NCBI GenBank assembly: GCA_037439785.1
Contig: JBBIVJ010000020.1
Coordinates: forward strand, 1-64,000
DNA length: 64,000 nt
Direction: 5' to 3'
Origin: DSVZ01 sp037439785
GTDB lineage: Bacteria > Verrucomicrobiota > Verrucomicrobiia > Limisphaerales > J093
Below are positions 13,776 to 22,586 of this stretch, one piece after another. The translations under genes were made by a program, and so were the position numbers. Numbering within the stretch: position 1 is the first letter of the stretch; every line of letters begins with the position of its first letter. The notes under the pieces were generated by a model. That model did not search any database. It was not told the origin of the DNA and saw nothing but the letters and a program-made list of their open reading frames with translations.

Positions 13776-16700
13776 TTATTCTCCGGTTCGGGCAATGAAG
13801 GCTTCGAGGGCGAAGAGGTGGATGAACTCGCGCAGGGGGCGGGGGGCCTGGACACATTGTTTGGTGCCGTCAGGCTGGGGGCGGTCCCAGGTGAAGTCGC
13901 GCAGTTCGTGGAGGTAGTCGGTGGCTTTGGCGAGGAGCTTATCGCGGAGCTGGGCGAGGGCTTCATCGGACTGGATCGGACGGATTGGTCGGATCTGTTG
14001 CTGGGTGATCCAGGTGAACTCGGCCCGGGCGATGCCAGCCAGTTCCGAGGTGACGGTTGATCGCGGGCCGAATTTGCCGAGCAGCTCGGCCACGCGGTAG
14101 GGGAACTTGCCGGAGATGGGCATCTGGCTTTTCGGTTGGTCCACCGGCGGCCTGTAGTAGCGCTGGAACAACTCGAGCAACGGGAAGGCCGCAGACCCAA
14201 ACTTGGCGCCCCACTGAATGGTTTCTCCACTGCGCTTGAAGAGCGTGACGGCCAGGGCATCGCGGTTCCAACCGTCGGTAGGCTTCCACTTTTTGCGGTT
14301 CTCCTTCTCGTCCCAGACTTCCCGTTCCGGGTCGGCTTTGGCCCGTTTCTCGGCGGCTTGGGCCTCGCGGACCATGTCCTGCAGCGGCTCGCGCATGTGG
14401 CCGATGGCAAGGCCGACCGAGACGGTAGCCCTTGGGCCTGGGACGAGCAGCGGCCAGCTTGGCTCGGCGGGACGGCGGCAACCGCGGTACCAGTCGTCGT
14501 CCTTGAGGCGGATGAACCCTTCGGGCACGTCGGCGTCGAACAGGTGGGCGTAGCGGCCGTCGGCGTGCGCGACGAGTTCCTTGGATTTGCCCTGGAAGGC
14601 GAGGCGCAGTCCTTGGGCGCAGGCAATCGCCTCGGCGGCCGGCAGCATGGCCAGCACGTCGTCGCCGCCGGAGTAAATGAGCTGGCCGTGGTGGGACTCG
14701 ACGATACGGCGGGCGCAGTAGAGGCCGAAGTTGGCCAGGGCCTCGCTGAACTGGAGGTGGTAGCCGGGCGAAAGCGGGCGGGGAGACTTCAGCCATTGCT
14801 CGACGTCCACGCCCTGAACATGCTGCCGAAAGTAGTCGGCGGCTTTGGCTTTGTCGGTGATGACCTGCTCGATGGCCGGGGTTTTCTCGCCGGAGAGCCA
14901 CTTGCCAATCTGGTCACCGTCGAGGGCGAGGACGGCGTAGTAGCTCGAGGGCTGCGTGGCGGCGGCTTTGAGCAACCCGGCCAGGGCCGAACGGGCGGCG
15001 GACAGTCTCTGGCGAGCGTCTTCGTCCGCTTTCTCCGCGATGACCCTTTCCCACATGCTGAGGTGAAATACCGAAGCGTCAGTGTGCCAGAACCAGTCAT
15101 CCTCGTTGTTTTCCCATTTGGCAATCGTCTCCGGGAAGTCATCCCGCGTGGAGCTGGCGGCCTGCATGAAGACCAGAAACGGCTCGGGGAGCGGGCCGGA
15201 AGCTGTCTTCGCGCGCAACCACTCGACAAAGGGACGGGCCGCCACAGCCGGCACGGAATCGAAGCTCTCGCGGGCGCGGCGCAGATCGGCGAGGTCGGGG
15301 TGGAAGCTGTGGAGTTTCTCCAGGTAGGCTTTGTGCCAGACCCGTTTGATCAGGTTGATCGCGCCCAGCTCGTCGTTCTTGCGGAAGAGGTGCCGGAGTT
15401 CGGGATTCTGCTGCGCGCGCGGGAGCCATTCGCGCTCGTCGGCGATGGCCTCTTCCTTGCCGGAGAGGCTGTCTTTATGCGCGCCGGGCACACCTTCCCA
15501 GGCGTGGAAGTCGCGGGTCTGGCGGCGGGCGTCGAGGCGGTGGGCCAGCAGTTGGTAGTGGGCGCTCCAAGCCCAGCCGGGGTTCAGCGCGCCTTCGCGG
15601 TAGTTGCGGTCGTCCTGGTGATCTTGAGGAATGGCCCAAGCGACTTGGTGGGCCAGATGCAGTGACGAATGCCGGCCAGTGGGAATGGTCTTGAACAAGT
15701 CGAGGGCCGTCGCCGTGTCGGGCCACGGCCACAGTTGCCACGTGACCTGCCAGAAGTGCCGACATTGGAAGCGCCAGAGGCGAAGCTTCACGTTTTCCTG
15801 ATCGGGCGGGCAAAGTTGCGCCCGCTCGTTGAGCCAATCCCAGCAGGCGTTACAAATTCGCCGCCATTCGGATGTCTGGTTGTCGTAATCGAATTGTCCG
15901 ACCAGACCGGTCGGATCGAAGTCGGCCGGGACGATGGCCAGGAAGCGGTTGGGCACGTTGGGCGTCAGCACGAGGTCCTGAGACTTGTCCAGGCCCAGCG
16001 AAACCCAGAAACTGTCGCTGTCGGGTGCATACTTTGCGGCGTTGAGCTTGGGCCGGTTGAGCCAGTCGTGCAGCGGCTGGCCGCGCAGGGACGGATAAAC
16101 GACACAATCCGGGCCGAGCCGCTCGGTGAGGAGTTGCATGGCGTGGGCCATCATCCAGGAGAGCAGGTAACTGCCGCTCCAGAGGTCGCGGGTGCTGCGG
16201 GCTTGGGCGATGAAGTCCTGCACCGGGCCCATCTGGAAAAGGAGGAAGGCCGGCGCGAAGCGCCCTTGGGCATCGCGGGCTGCTTCGAGGGCGCTGACGA
16301 TGGCGTTGTGATGCCAGATGGTGCCGTCGGGCACGCGCGTGTCCGCGGGAAGGTAGGCCAGCTTGTCTGCGCCGTGGTGCTGGCCGCCGTGATGCGTGAC
16401 GCTGAAGTGCAACCAGGCCCGCCACAACAGCCAGAACTGGAGCGCCAGGTTTTGGCGAACCTCTTCGCTGCCCTCGCCGAAGGACGGTAGCACGGCGCTG
16501 ACGATGTCGTTGGCCGTGCCTTCGTCAGGGAAATCGTCCGCGGCGAAGGCCGGCTTGCCCGTCAGCGGGTGGATGAACTGCACGCCGCCGCCCAAGCCGG
16601 GCACGCCGGTGTCCACCCAGCGGTCGCCCTCTTTGCGCTTCGTGGCGGGAAAGATGAACCGGTCCGCCGCGGCGGCGCTCCAGTCCGGCTGTGGTCGGCC

Positions 16701-16847
16701 CATCGGCCGGATGCCAAGGACGCGCGCGAGGTATTGCTGGGCGCGGTCCTGGTGGATGGGGCCGTAGTTGTAGGCCTTCTCCGGCGGGTCGTGGAGGAAG
16801 GCCAGGAGTTTGCGTTGCCAGAGGTCCGGGTTTGGGGCGGCGTTCAT
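13776..16847 (-). CDS. cmr2: type III-B large subunit Cas10/Cmr2 with HD-like and GGDD motifs
   Basis: A 1023-residue Cas10, the large subunit of the Cmr complex. H19-D20 in FLHDPPEKAYN matches the N-terminal HD-domain signature linked to DNase activity in this family. A Cys-containing segment near residues 330-370 may be the zinc-binding treble clef. ALDGDQIGKWLSG opens the first Palm region, and the cyclase motif is YSGGDDVLAML with GGDD at residues 727-730. An intact GGDD predicts synthesis of cyclic oligoadenylate when target RNA is bound, which would feed the three CARF proteins downstream. A 9-bp repeat tract encodes IRPIRPIQSD at about residues 951-961. It is the first gene of the operon, 3 bases before cmr3. 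Confidence 0.95.
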   Translation of the reverse strand: MNAAPNPDLWQRKLLAFLHDPPEKAYNYGPIHQDRAQQYLARVLGIRPMGRPQPDWSAAAADRFIFPATKRKEGDRWVDTGVPGLGGGVQFIHPLTGKPAFAADDFPDEGTANDIVSAVLPSFGEGSEEVRQNLALQFWLLWRAWLHFSVTHHGGQHHGADKLAYLPADTRVPDGTIWHHNAIVSALEAARDAQGRFAPAFLLFQMGPVQDFIAQARSTRDLWSGSYLLSWMMAHAMQLLTERLGPDCVVYPSLRGQPLHDWLNRPKLNAAKYAPDSDSFWVSLGLDKSQDLVLTPNVPNRFLAIVPADFDPTGLVGQFDYDNQTSEWRRICNACWDWLNERAQLCPPDQENVKLRLWRFQCRHFWQVTWQLWPWPDTATALDLFKTIPTGRHSSLHLAHQVAWAIPQDHQDDRNYREGALNPGWAWSAHYQLLAHRLDARRQTRDFHAWEGVPGAHKDSLSGKEEAIADEREWLPRAQQNPELRHLFRKNDELGAINLIKRVWHKAYLEKLHSFHPDLADLRRARESFDSVPAVAARPFVEWLRAKTASGPLPEPFLVFMQAASSTRDDFPETIAKWENNEDDWFWHTDASVFHLSMWERVIAEKADEDARQRLSAARSALAGLLKAAATQPSSYYAVLALDGDQIGKWLSGEKTPAIEQVITDKAKAADYFRQHVQGVDVEQWLKSPRPLSPGYHLQFSEALANFGLYCARRIVESHHGQLIYSGGDDVLAMLPAAEAIACAQGLRLAFQGKSKELVAHADGRYAHLFDADVPEGFIRLKDDDWYRGCRRPAEPSWPLLVPGPRATVSVGLAIGHMREPLQDMVREAQAAEKRAKADPEREVWDEKENRKKWKPTDGWNRDALAVTLFKRSGETIQWGAKFGSAAFPLLELFQRYYRPPVDQPKSQMPISGKFPYRVAELLGKFGPRSTVTSELAGIARAEFTWITQQQIRPIRPIQSDEALAQLRDKLLAKATDYLHELRDFTWDRPQPDGTKQCVQAPRPLREFIHLFALEAFIARTGE
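13965..13995 (+). repeat. 9-bp GGACGGATY tract, copy 14 (inside cas10)
   Basis: The same DNA unit is read here in a different frame as Ile-Arg-Pro (IRPIRPIQSD). The peptide is therefore not the conserved feature. Confidence 0.8.
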
Positions 16848-17149
16848 GGATTGGTCAATTCACGCGGTCAGGTTAATGCAGGGAGGGGCGGAGCGGTGAA
16901 AAAGGGACCTCCGCGGACGTGCCCCGGGGTTGCGGATTCCGCCGCGCGAGGTCGGCGGCTGCGAGTTGGAGTTTTCGAGCAGTTGCGCCGCGCGGGTTGG
17001 GAAGGGCAGCACCGGGGAGTCGGTGCCCGGCGCGGGGAAGCTTGTGCCAACCGCCCGCGCCACATCCCGTTTCGTCCCTGGGCACGCATCGGAGCTCGGT
17101 GTAGAGGAGAACAGGGTGCCGGCGCATTTCCAAGCCCAAAGGTTAAAAG
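16848..17149. other. intergenic region upstream of cas10
   Basis: About 300 bases separate the cmr operon from the downstream end of the metalloprotease gene. I see no gene. On the minus strand a TTGACT hexamer (17148-17153) overlaps the protease stop codon and could be a -35 element for cas10, but no good -10 follows at normal spacing. No CRISPR repeats are visible. Confidence 0.4.
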
Positions 17150-20100
17150 TCAAGGCCGGCGCACGCTCAGGCGGAAAAGAGCCGGTCCTGCGCCGTCCGG
17201 TATCTGATGGAAATGGCTGTCCCGGGTGGCGGGAAGGTCCATGGCGCCGTCCAGAGGGGTGAACGGCCCGGCGGGGCTTGCGGCCACCCACAGGGTGTAC
17301 AGGCGCTCGGACACGGGCGACCAGCGCAACAGCACCGTACCGGGCGAAGGGCCGGGCCGGGCGTCGAGGCGGAGCTGGCTCTGCGGGTCAGCGGGGTCGA
17401 GGCCGGCCTGGTAGGATTGCCAGAGGGGCAGGCCGTTGGCGCCGACTTCGAGGACCGCGCTCTCGAAGTTGTTGGTGAAGCCCTGGGCGGCCAGCCACCA
17501 CAGGGGCGTGGGATGGTTGGTGGTGAGCAACGCGTCGAACTCGGCCGTCAGGCTCAGGGATTGGCTCAACGTGAGCGACAGGGGATTGGTTGCTTCGCTC
17601 ATGTCGCCGCTCCAGCGGCGGAAGGTGAACCAGGTCTCCGGTTCTGCTCGCAGGGTCACCTGGCTGCCGGCCGGGAAGGTGCCGCCGGCGGGCGTCACCC
17701 GCCCTGCACCGGGCGGCTGGACCGTGACGACGAGCGTGACAGGGGCGAGGGCAGAGATGGTGAGGATGACTTCGCGGGTGGTGTTGCCCAGGCCGGAGGT
17801 GGTGTTGAGGAAGCTGAGGCTGTCGCGGTGTTCGCCCGTGGGCAGTGCGGCCGCACGGTCGGCATCCAGAGAAACCTCCACGGGGAGGTGGGCACCGGAC
17901 GGGAGCACGCCCTCGGCGGGGTTGACATGCAACCAGTCGCCGCTGGGGGTCACGCTCCAGCGCAGCTCGGAGGGGCCGGCGTTGGAGAGCGTGAAGGTGG
18001 TTTGGGCCGGCGTGAAGGGACCTCCCGGGGGACCCGCGACCTGCCACGGGTCAGCCGGCGAGACGTGGAGGATGCCGGGCGCGTCGGTGGGGAGGTCCAC
18101 GCGGAAGGTCCCCAGGACGCGGGCGGGGGCGGCGTGGCCCAGCACGTCTTCCACCTCGGCGTCCCGGAGGGTCACGGTGTAGGTGCCGTTGTGGGCGGGC
18201 TGCCAACCGCCGTCGGGCGCGGGGATGGCGTAAGTGGCCACGACGGTGGCGGCGTCGGCAGGGACATCGGCGCCGAGAAACTCTGCGGCGACCGCGTAGC
18301 CATTGGGGCCGGTGATCCAGAGGTCGTCGGCGTCGAGGCTGGCGCGGCGCACGGCGGTCTCGTCCTGGTAGCGGACCGAGGCGAGATGGCTGGGGGAGCC
18401 CGCAAGGGTGAGCGTGGCCACGGTCAGTTCGGCGGTGGGCGGGCGGTCATCCAGGGTGCCCTCGCCCAGGACCTCCACGTCATCAAGATGCCAGCCGAGA
18501 TCGGTTTGGGCCGGGTTGGAGACCAGGCCCCAGCGGAGCCGGAGGGAGGGGCTCCCCACCACCGCGGCGGGCAGCGGATAAAGCACCTCCCGCCAACCGG
18601 TGTCCCGGACGCGGCTGCGCGTGCTCCAGACCGGCAGCCAGGTGAGGCCGTCGGCGCTCGCCTCGAGCGAGGCGGAGTCGTTGGCTCGCAAGCGGAGCCA
18701 GCGTTGGAAGCGGACGCTCAGGGCCGTGCTCCCCGTGGTGGCGATGGGCGGGGTGGTGGCGTAGCGCGGGGCGAGGTTGTTCTCGTAATTGCCGCGGAGG
18801 TTGTAGCCGAGGAGGCGCGGGCCGGTGGCGCCGGCGGTGGGACCGCCCGAAGAGTAGGCCGGCTCGCCATATTCCCAGAGCGGGTCCAGGGTCCAACCGG
18901 GGTCTGTGTCCATGGAAGCGGCGTAGTACACGCGGGGCGCGGCCACGCGGAACTCGCCCAGGCGTCCGCCGGGGGCCCACGTGCCTTCGGTGTCGGCAAC
19001 CTGATCGGGCTCCAGCCAGAGGGTGTAAGTGCCGTTGTGGGCAGGGGACCAGACCGCGCCGTTGGGCGGAGGCAGGCTGTAAGTGGCCTGGCGGGGGGTG
19101 CCGTTGGAAGGGAGGTCCACGGAGACCAAGCGCGGATGCCACGCGGTGCCGTCGGGTCCGACCACGCGCAGGTCGTCATCATCGAGGGTGGCCAGGTCCA
19201 CGGCGAGGTTGTCCGCGTACACGACCGTGAGCAACAGCTCCGGCTGGTCGGGGCGGGTCAGCTCGGTGGGCATCCATTCCGCGGTGGGCGGAGTGGTGAC
19301 GCCGGCGGGGTCGGTGATCCAGCCGGAGAGGAAGTATTGGCCGAGGCTGGCGTAAGGGGTGTAGCCGGTGGGGTTGGAGGCAAAAGGATCGCCGGCGCCG
19401 CTGTTGCGGACCTCCAGGTGGTACAAGCCGGCGGGGAGGGTGGTGGCGATTTCGGCGCCGGTGGCCGTGGGCGGGGCGTTGGTGGCACGCAGGGCACCGG
19501 CGGAATCAAACACGGCCAGGGCCAGGTCCGGGTTGCCGCCGCGGGTGCCGGTGCTCAGGCGCAACGGCCGGGCGGTGAGGCGAACCGGCCCGCTACCGGC
19601 GACGAAGAAAAACCAGTCGGCGTCGTCGGTGCGTTCGAGTATGCCCTTGTTCGCGGGGTGGGTGTTGGCGGGGTCACTGTCTGGTGTGGTCACCAGGAGG
19701 TTGGTGCGGCTGGTGAAGACCAGCGGTGTGGCAGTGGCGCCGGAGGCCCCGTGGTCGTCGGGCCGGTGGGTCAACTTGCCGGCGAGCAGGGCCAGGTCAT
19801 CCTGGGTGTTATTGGCCCGGTAGTACTCGCCGCGGGACCACTGGGTGACGTGCCGGCTGTAGCCGGTGCCCATGATGGGCGCCCAGGAAATCTCGCCCGC
19901 GCCGTGGCCGTTGTAATATTCGGTGCCGTCGGTGAGGCCGTCGTGGCTGAGGCCGAGGTTGTGTCCCAGTTCGTGGGCGGCGGCTTCCGCGATGGAGGTT
20001 GCGCTGTGGCCCAGGGTGTCATGGTAAATCCAGGCGGGCCGGTAGCGGGCGTAGAGGGTGGTGCCGAAGACATTCACGTAGGCCACGCCGCCGGCGTCAT

Positions 20101-20902
20101 CGTCCGGGTTGGGGTTGCCGTTGGCGTCCAGGCGCGAGGTGATCAGGGCCCTGCCGGTGCGGCTGGTGAAGGTGGCGGGGCGTTCGGTGGTCACGTCCAC
20201 GTCGAAGGGGGCGTAATCCTCCGCCACGCGGAGCCAGACTTCACGGATGATGGCCTGCTCGGTGTCGCTGTAGGTGGTGGTGTCCGCGTCCACGCTGAAG
20301 GGCCGGGCGGGGATGACCGTGCGGCCGAGGGTGGTGTTCCAGAGCGTGTTCATCACCGTCTCGCCGGCGAAATTGAGGTAGAGCACGTTGGGGGCGCCGG
20401 GGCGGCTGTGAAAGACCAGCGCGGCGGGGAACGGATTCACCGGCAGGGCCGCCGCGCCGGGGGTAGGTACTTCCGGGGTGGTGATCTGCCCGGCGGCCGC
20501 GTCCGGGGCGTCAAAACGGCAGACATAGTAAATCCCGCCTTCTGCATCGGGCCACAGGGAGGCCAGGTCGCGCGGGGTGAAGTGGAAGCTGCCCAGCCAT
20601 TGCCGGGCGCGTTCGCGGGCGGTCGGCGGCAACGCCTCGAGCCGGCTGCGAAATCTGCCCGCGGGCAGCTCGTCAAGCTCCCGCCAGGTGCCCGGTACAA
20701 ACTGGCGGACCGCGCCCGCTGCCGGCCGTTCAACGGGCTGAGCAGCCGCCCCACCGGCCAACAACCCCAGCCCCACCACCAGCAGGGCCAGTCTCGCCCC
20801 GAGGCCCCGCCGCCTGGGTCCTTGGCCCGAGTGCAAAACGCTCCGGCCCGTGGGCAGGTCCGCGGGGACTTCCCCGGTACCGCACCTGGGTTCTGCCGAC
20901 AT
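17150..20902 (-). CDS. large secreted zinc metalloprotease (metzincin type) with C-terminal beta domains
   Basis: About 1250 residues. A hydrophobic signal peptide (LALLVVGLGLLAGGAAAQ) leads to a catalytic domain with HELGHNLGLSH, three zinc-binding His in the metzincin pattern, followed by a probable Met-turn (PIMGTGY). Next come a PPC-like domain (DDADWFFFVAGSGPVRL) and two related modules with LxxDDLRVVGPDG and HNGTYTLWL repeats. A BACON-like module with SGDWLHVNP follows, then an InlB-type repeat with GGTFPAGSQVTLRAEP and a C-terminal segment with LRWSPVSERLYTLWVA. It probably degrades extracellular protein. The ATG at 20902 is chosen; one at 20953 is also open. It lies upstream of the cmr operon in the same direction but is not part of it. 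Confidence 0.85.
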   Translation of the reverse strand: MSAEPRCGTGEVPADLPTGRSVLHSGQGPRRRGLGARLALLVVGLGLLAGGAAAQPVERPAAGAVRQFVPGTWRELDELPAGRFRSRLEALPPTARERARQWLGSFHFTPRDLASLWPDAEGGIYYVCRFDAPDAAAGQITTPEVPTPGAAALPVNPFPAALVFHSRPGAPNVLYLNFAGETVMNTLWNTTLGRTVIPARPFSVDADTTTYSDTEQAIIREVWLRVAEDYAPFDVDVTTERPATFTSRTGRALITSRLDANGNPNPDDDAGGVAYVNVFGTTLYARYRPAWIYHDTLGHSATSIAEAAAHELGHNLGLSHDGLTDGTEYYNGHGAGEISWAPIMGTGYSRHVTQWSRGEYYRANNTQDDLALLAGKLTHRPDDHGASGATATPLVFTSRTNLLVTTPDSDPANTHPANKGILERTDDADWFFFVAGSGPVRLTARPLRLSTGTRGGNPDLALAVFDSAGALRATNAPPTATGAEIATTLPAGLYHLEVRNSGAGDPFASNPTGYTPYASLGQYFLSGWITDPAGVTTPPTAEWMPTELTRPDQPELLLTVVYADNLAVDLATLDDDDLRVVGPDGTAWHPRLVSVDLPSNGTPRQATYSLPPPNGAVWSPAHNGTYTLWLEPDQVADTEGTWAPGGRLGEFRVAAPRVYYAASMDTDPGWTLDPLWEYGEPAYSSGGPTAGATGPRLLGYNLRGNYENNLAPRYATTPPIATTGSTALSVRFQRWLRLRANDSASLEASADGLTWLPVWSTRSRVRDTGWREVLYPLPAAVVGSPSLRLRWGLVSNPAQTDLGWHLDDVEVLGEGTLDDRPPTAELTVATLTLAGSPSHLASVRYQDETAVRRASLDADDLWITGPNGYAVAAEFLGADVPADAATVVATYAIPAPDGGWQPAHNGTYTVTLRDAEVEDVLGHAAPARVLGTFRVDLPTDAPGILHVSPADPWQVAGPPGGPFTPAQTTFTLSNAGPSELRWSVTPSGDWLHVNPAEGVLPSGAHLPVEVSLDADRAAALPTGEHRDSLSFLNTTSGLGNTTREVILTISALAPVTLVVTVQPPGAGRVTPAGGTFPAGSQVTLRAEPETWFTFRRWSGDMSEATNPLSLTLSQSLSLTAEFDALLTTNHPTPLWWLAAQGFTNNFESAVLEVGANGLPLWQSYQAGLDPADPQSQLRLDARPGPSPGTVLLRWSPVSERLYTLWVAASPAGPFTPLDGAMDLPATRDSHFHQIPDGAGPALFRLSVRRP

Positions 20903-21049
20903 ACCGCGCGGTTGCAATGCAATTGAAATGCCAGGTGTCCGGCACGGAGTCAAAAGCCGGGGCCGGCCCGGCCAGGGCGCGCGGCGGGCAAACGTGCAGT
21001 CAGGGGAGGGCCAGCGGGGGCAGCGGTGTGCGCCGTGGTGTGGCCCGGT

Positions 21050-22351
21050 TCAAGCCAGGCCGGCGACCACTTCCCCGATGGCGGCCAGGCCTTCCTCGGC
21101 CTCGGCGCGGGTCAGGTTCAGCGGCGGCAACAAGCGCACCACCTGCGGGCCGGCCGGCACGGTGAGCACGCCCGCTTCGTGCAGGCGCTCCACCACCTGG
21201 AGGGCGGCGGGTTTTTCGCCGGCGGCCAGGGCCGGGAGCTGGTCCCTGGGGGCCAGCTCGAAGCCCAGCATCAGGCCCAACCCGCGCACCTGGCGGATGC
21301 GGCCGGGCCAGCGCGCGGCCACGGCCTCGAGTCCGGACCGCAGCAGGGCGCCCATCGCGCGGGCGTGGTCGGCCAGCCGATCGCGCTCGATGATTTCAAG
21401 CACCCGCAGCGCCACCGCGCAGGCCAGCGGTCCTCCGCCGAAGGTGGTGGCGTGCGAGCCCGGCCCGAGCAGGTCGGCATACGGGGCGCGGACCCAGAAG
21501 GCGCCCAGAGGAAACCCGCCACCGAGGGACTTGGCCATGGAAACGCCGTCCGGGAGAAACGCCTCGCCGCCGGGGACGCCCTCGAGCAGGCGTTGAAAAC
21601 TCTGAAAGTGGCCGGTGCGGTAATGGCCGCACTGCACGCCGTCCATCATCAGCAGCAGCCGGTGTTCATCGCACAGGCGGCGCAGACCCAGGAGGTAGTC
21701 GGCCGTGGCGGGGGTGATGCCCCCCTCCCCCTGCACGCCCTCGATCAGGATGGCCACGGTGGCGGGCGAGTGCGCGGCGCGGGCGGCCTCCAGATCGTTG
21801 AAGGGGATGAGCCGGAAACCGGGCACCATCGGCCCGAAGTCTTGCTTGACCTTGTCCTGGCCCGTGGCGGCGATGCCGGCCAGGGTGCGGCCGTGGAAGG
21901 ACTGATGGGCGGTGAGGATTTCAAAGCGGCCCTCGGCATGGCCGAAGCGGCGGGCCAGCTTGAACAGGCCCTCGTTGGCCTCGGCGCCGCTGTTGGCGAA
22001 GAAGACCTTGCCGGGGCCGATCCGCTGCACCAGGGCCGCCGCCAGCCGGCCCTGGAGTTCGTGGTGGTACAGGTTCGAGACGTGCCACAGCCGCCGCCCC
22101 TGTTCGGCCAGCACGGCAGCCAGTTCCGGGTGGGCGTGGCCGAGGCAGTTCACGGCGATGCCGCCCCCCAGGTCCAGGTAGCGGCGGCCGCCTTCATCCC
22201 AGAGGTGCCGACCCTCGCCCCGGCTGAAGACCAGGTCAAACCGGCCGTAGCTGGGGACCACGTATTCGGCAAACAGCCGGCGGATGGCGGCATCCGCGGG
22301 CGTCGAGTCCGGTGCCGCGGGGGCGGCCGCCGGGGAGGCGTCCTGTTTCAT
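21050..22351 (-). CDS. argD: class III aminotransferase, acetylornithine-type (ArgD)
   Basis: A 433-residue PLP-dependent transaminase of the ArgD/ornithine aminotransferase family, which converts N-acetylglutamate semialdehyde to N-acetylornithine in arginine synthesis. Visible motifs are GGGIAVNCLGHAHP, FFANSGAEANEG, the HQSFHGRT segment and the PLP aspartate region MMDGVQCGHYRTG. SMAKSLGGGFPLGAF holds the Schiff-base lysine. The N-terminal 20 residues are low-complexity Ala/Pro. No other arginine genes are nearby, so acetylornithine versus succinylornithine or GABA specificity is inferred from overall similarity only. It is transcribed divergently from the AmmeMemoRadiSam pair. Confidence 0.88.
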   Translation of the reverse strand: MKQDASPAAAPAAPDSTPADAAIRRLFAEYVVPSYGRFDLVFSRGEGRHLWDEGGRRYLDLGGGIAVNCLGHAHPELAAVLAEQGRRLWHVSNLYHHELQGRLAAALVQRIGPGKVFFANSGAEANEGLFKLARRFGHAEGRFEILTAHQSFHGRTLAGIAATGQDKVKQDFGPMVPGFRLIPFNDLEAARAAHSPATVAILIEGVQGEGGITPATADYLLGLRRLCDEHRLLLMMDGVQCGHYRTGHFQSFQRLLEGVPGGEAFLPDGVSMAKSLGGGFPLGAFWVRAPYADLLGPGSHATTFGGGPLACAVALRVLEIIERDRLADHARAMGALLRSGLEAVAARWPGRIRQVRGLGLMLGFELAPRDQLPALAAGEKPAALQVVERLHEAGVLTVPAGPQVVRLLPPLNLTRAEAEEGLAAIGEVVAGLA

Positions 22352-22501
22352 GTGGCGGGCAGCTTAACCATCAGAACGGGTCGGGAACGCAAGCCGAATC
22401 TCGCCGCCAGGCGCGGCCGTTCCCCGCGGCCCACCCTGCCCGTCCGGCCCGCCGGCGCCGTTTCCCCGCGGCCGGTTGCCGTGACCCCGCCGCGGCACCC
22501 G

Positions 22502-22529
22502 TTGCAACGGACGGGCCGGGGCGTATAGT
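22502..22529 (+). promoter_or_regulatory. candidate promoter for the AmmeMemoRadiSam pair
   Basis: TTGCAA (22502-22507) and TATAGT (22524-22529) are separated by 16 bases, reading toward the radical SAM gene that starts at 22587. Four of six and five of six positions match the sigma-70 consensus. Confidence 0.45.
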
Positions 22530-22586
22530 GGCACATCAGCCCAAAGCGGAGTTCCGGGCGGCGACCCGGGACCAACATCACCCGGC

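Noticed and set aside
61..13995. The 9-bp tracts as a CRISPR array
   Set aside because: Units are 9 bases in direct tandem without unique spacers, and they lie inside coding regions.
17207..20926. 1239-residue plus-strand open frame opposite the metzincin protease
   Set aside because: No domain is visible. The minus strand has a signal peptide, a zinc motif and repeated beta modules.
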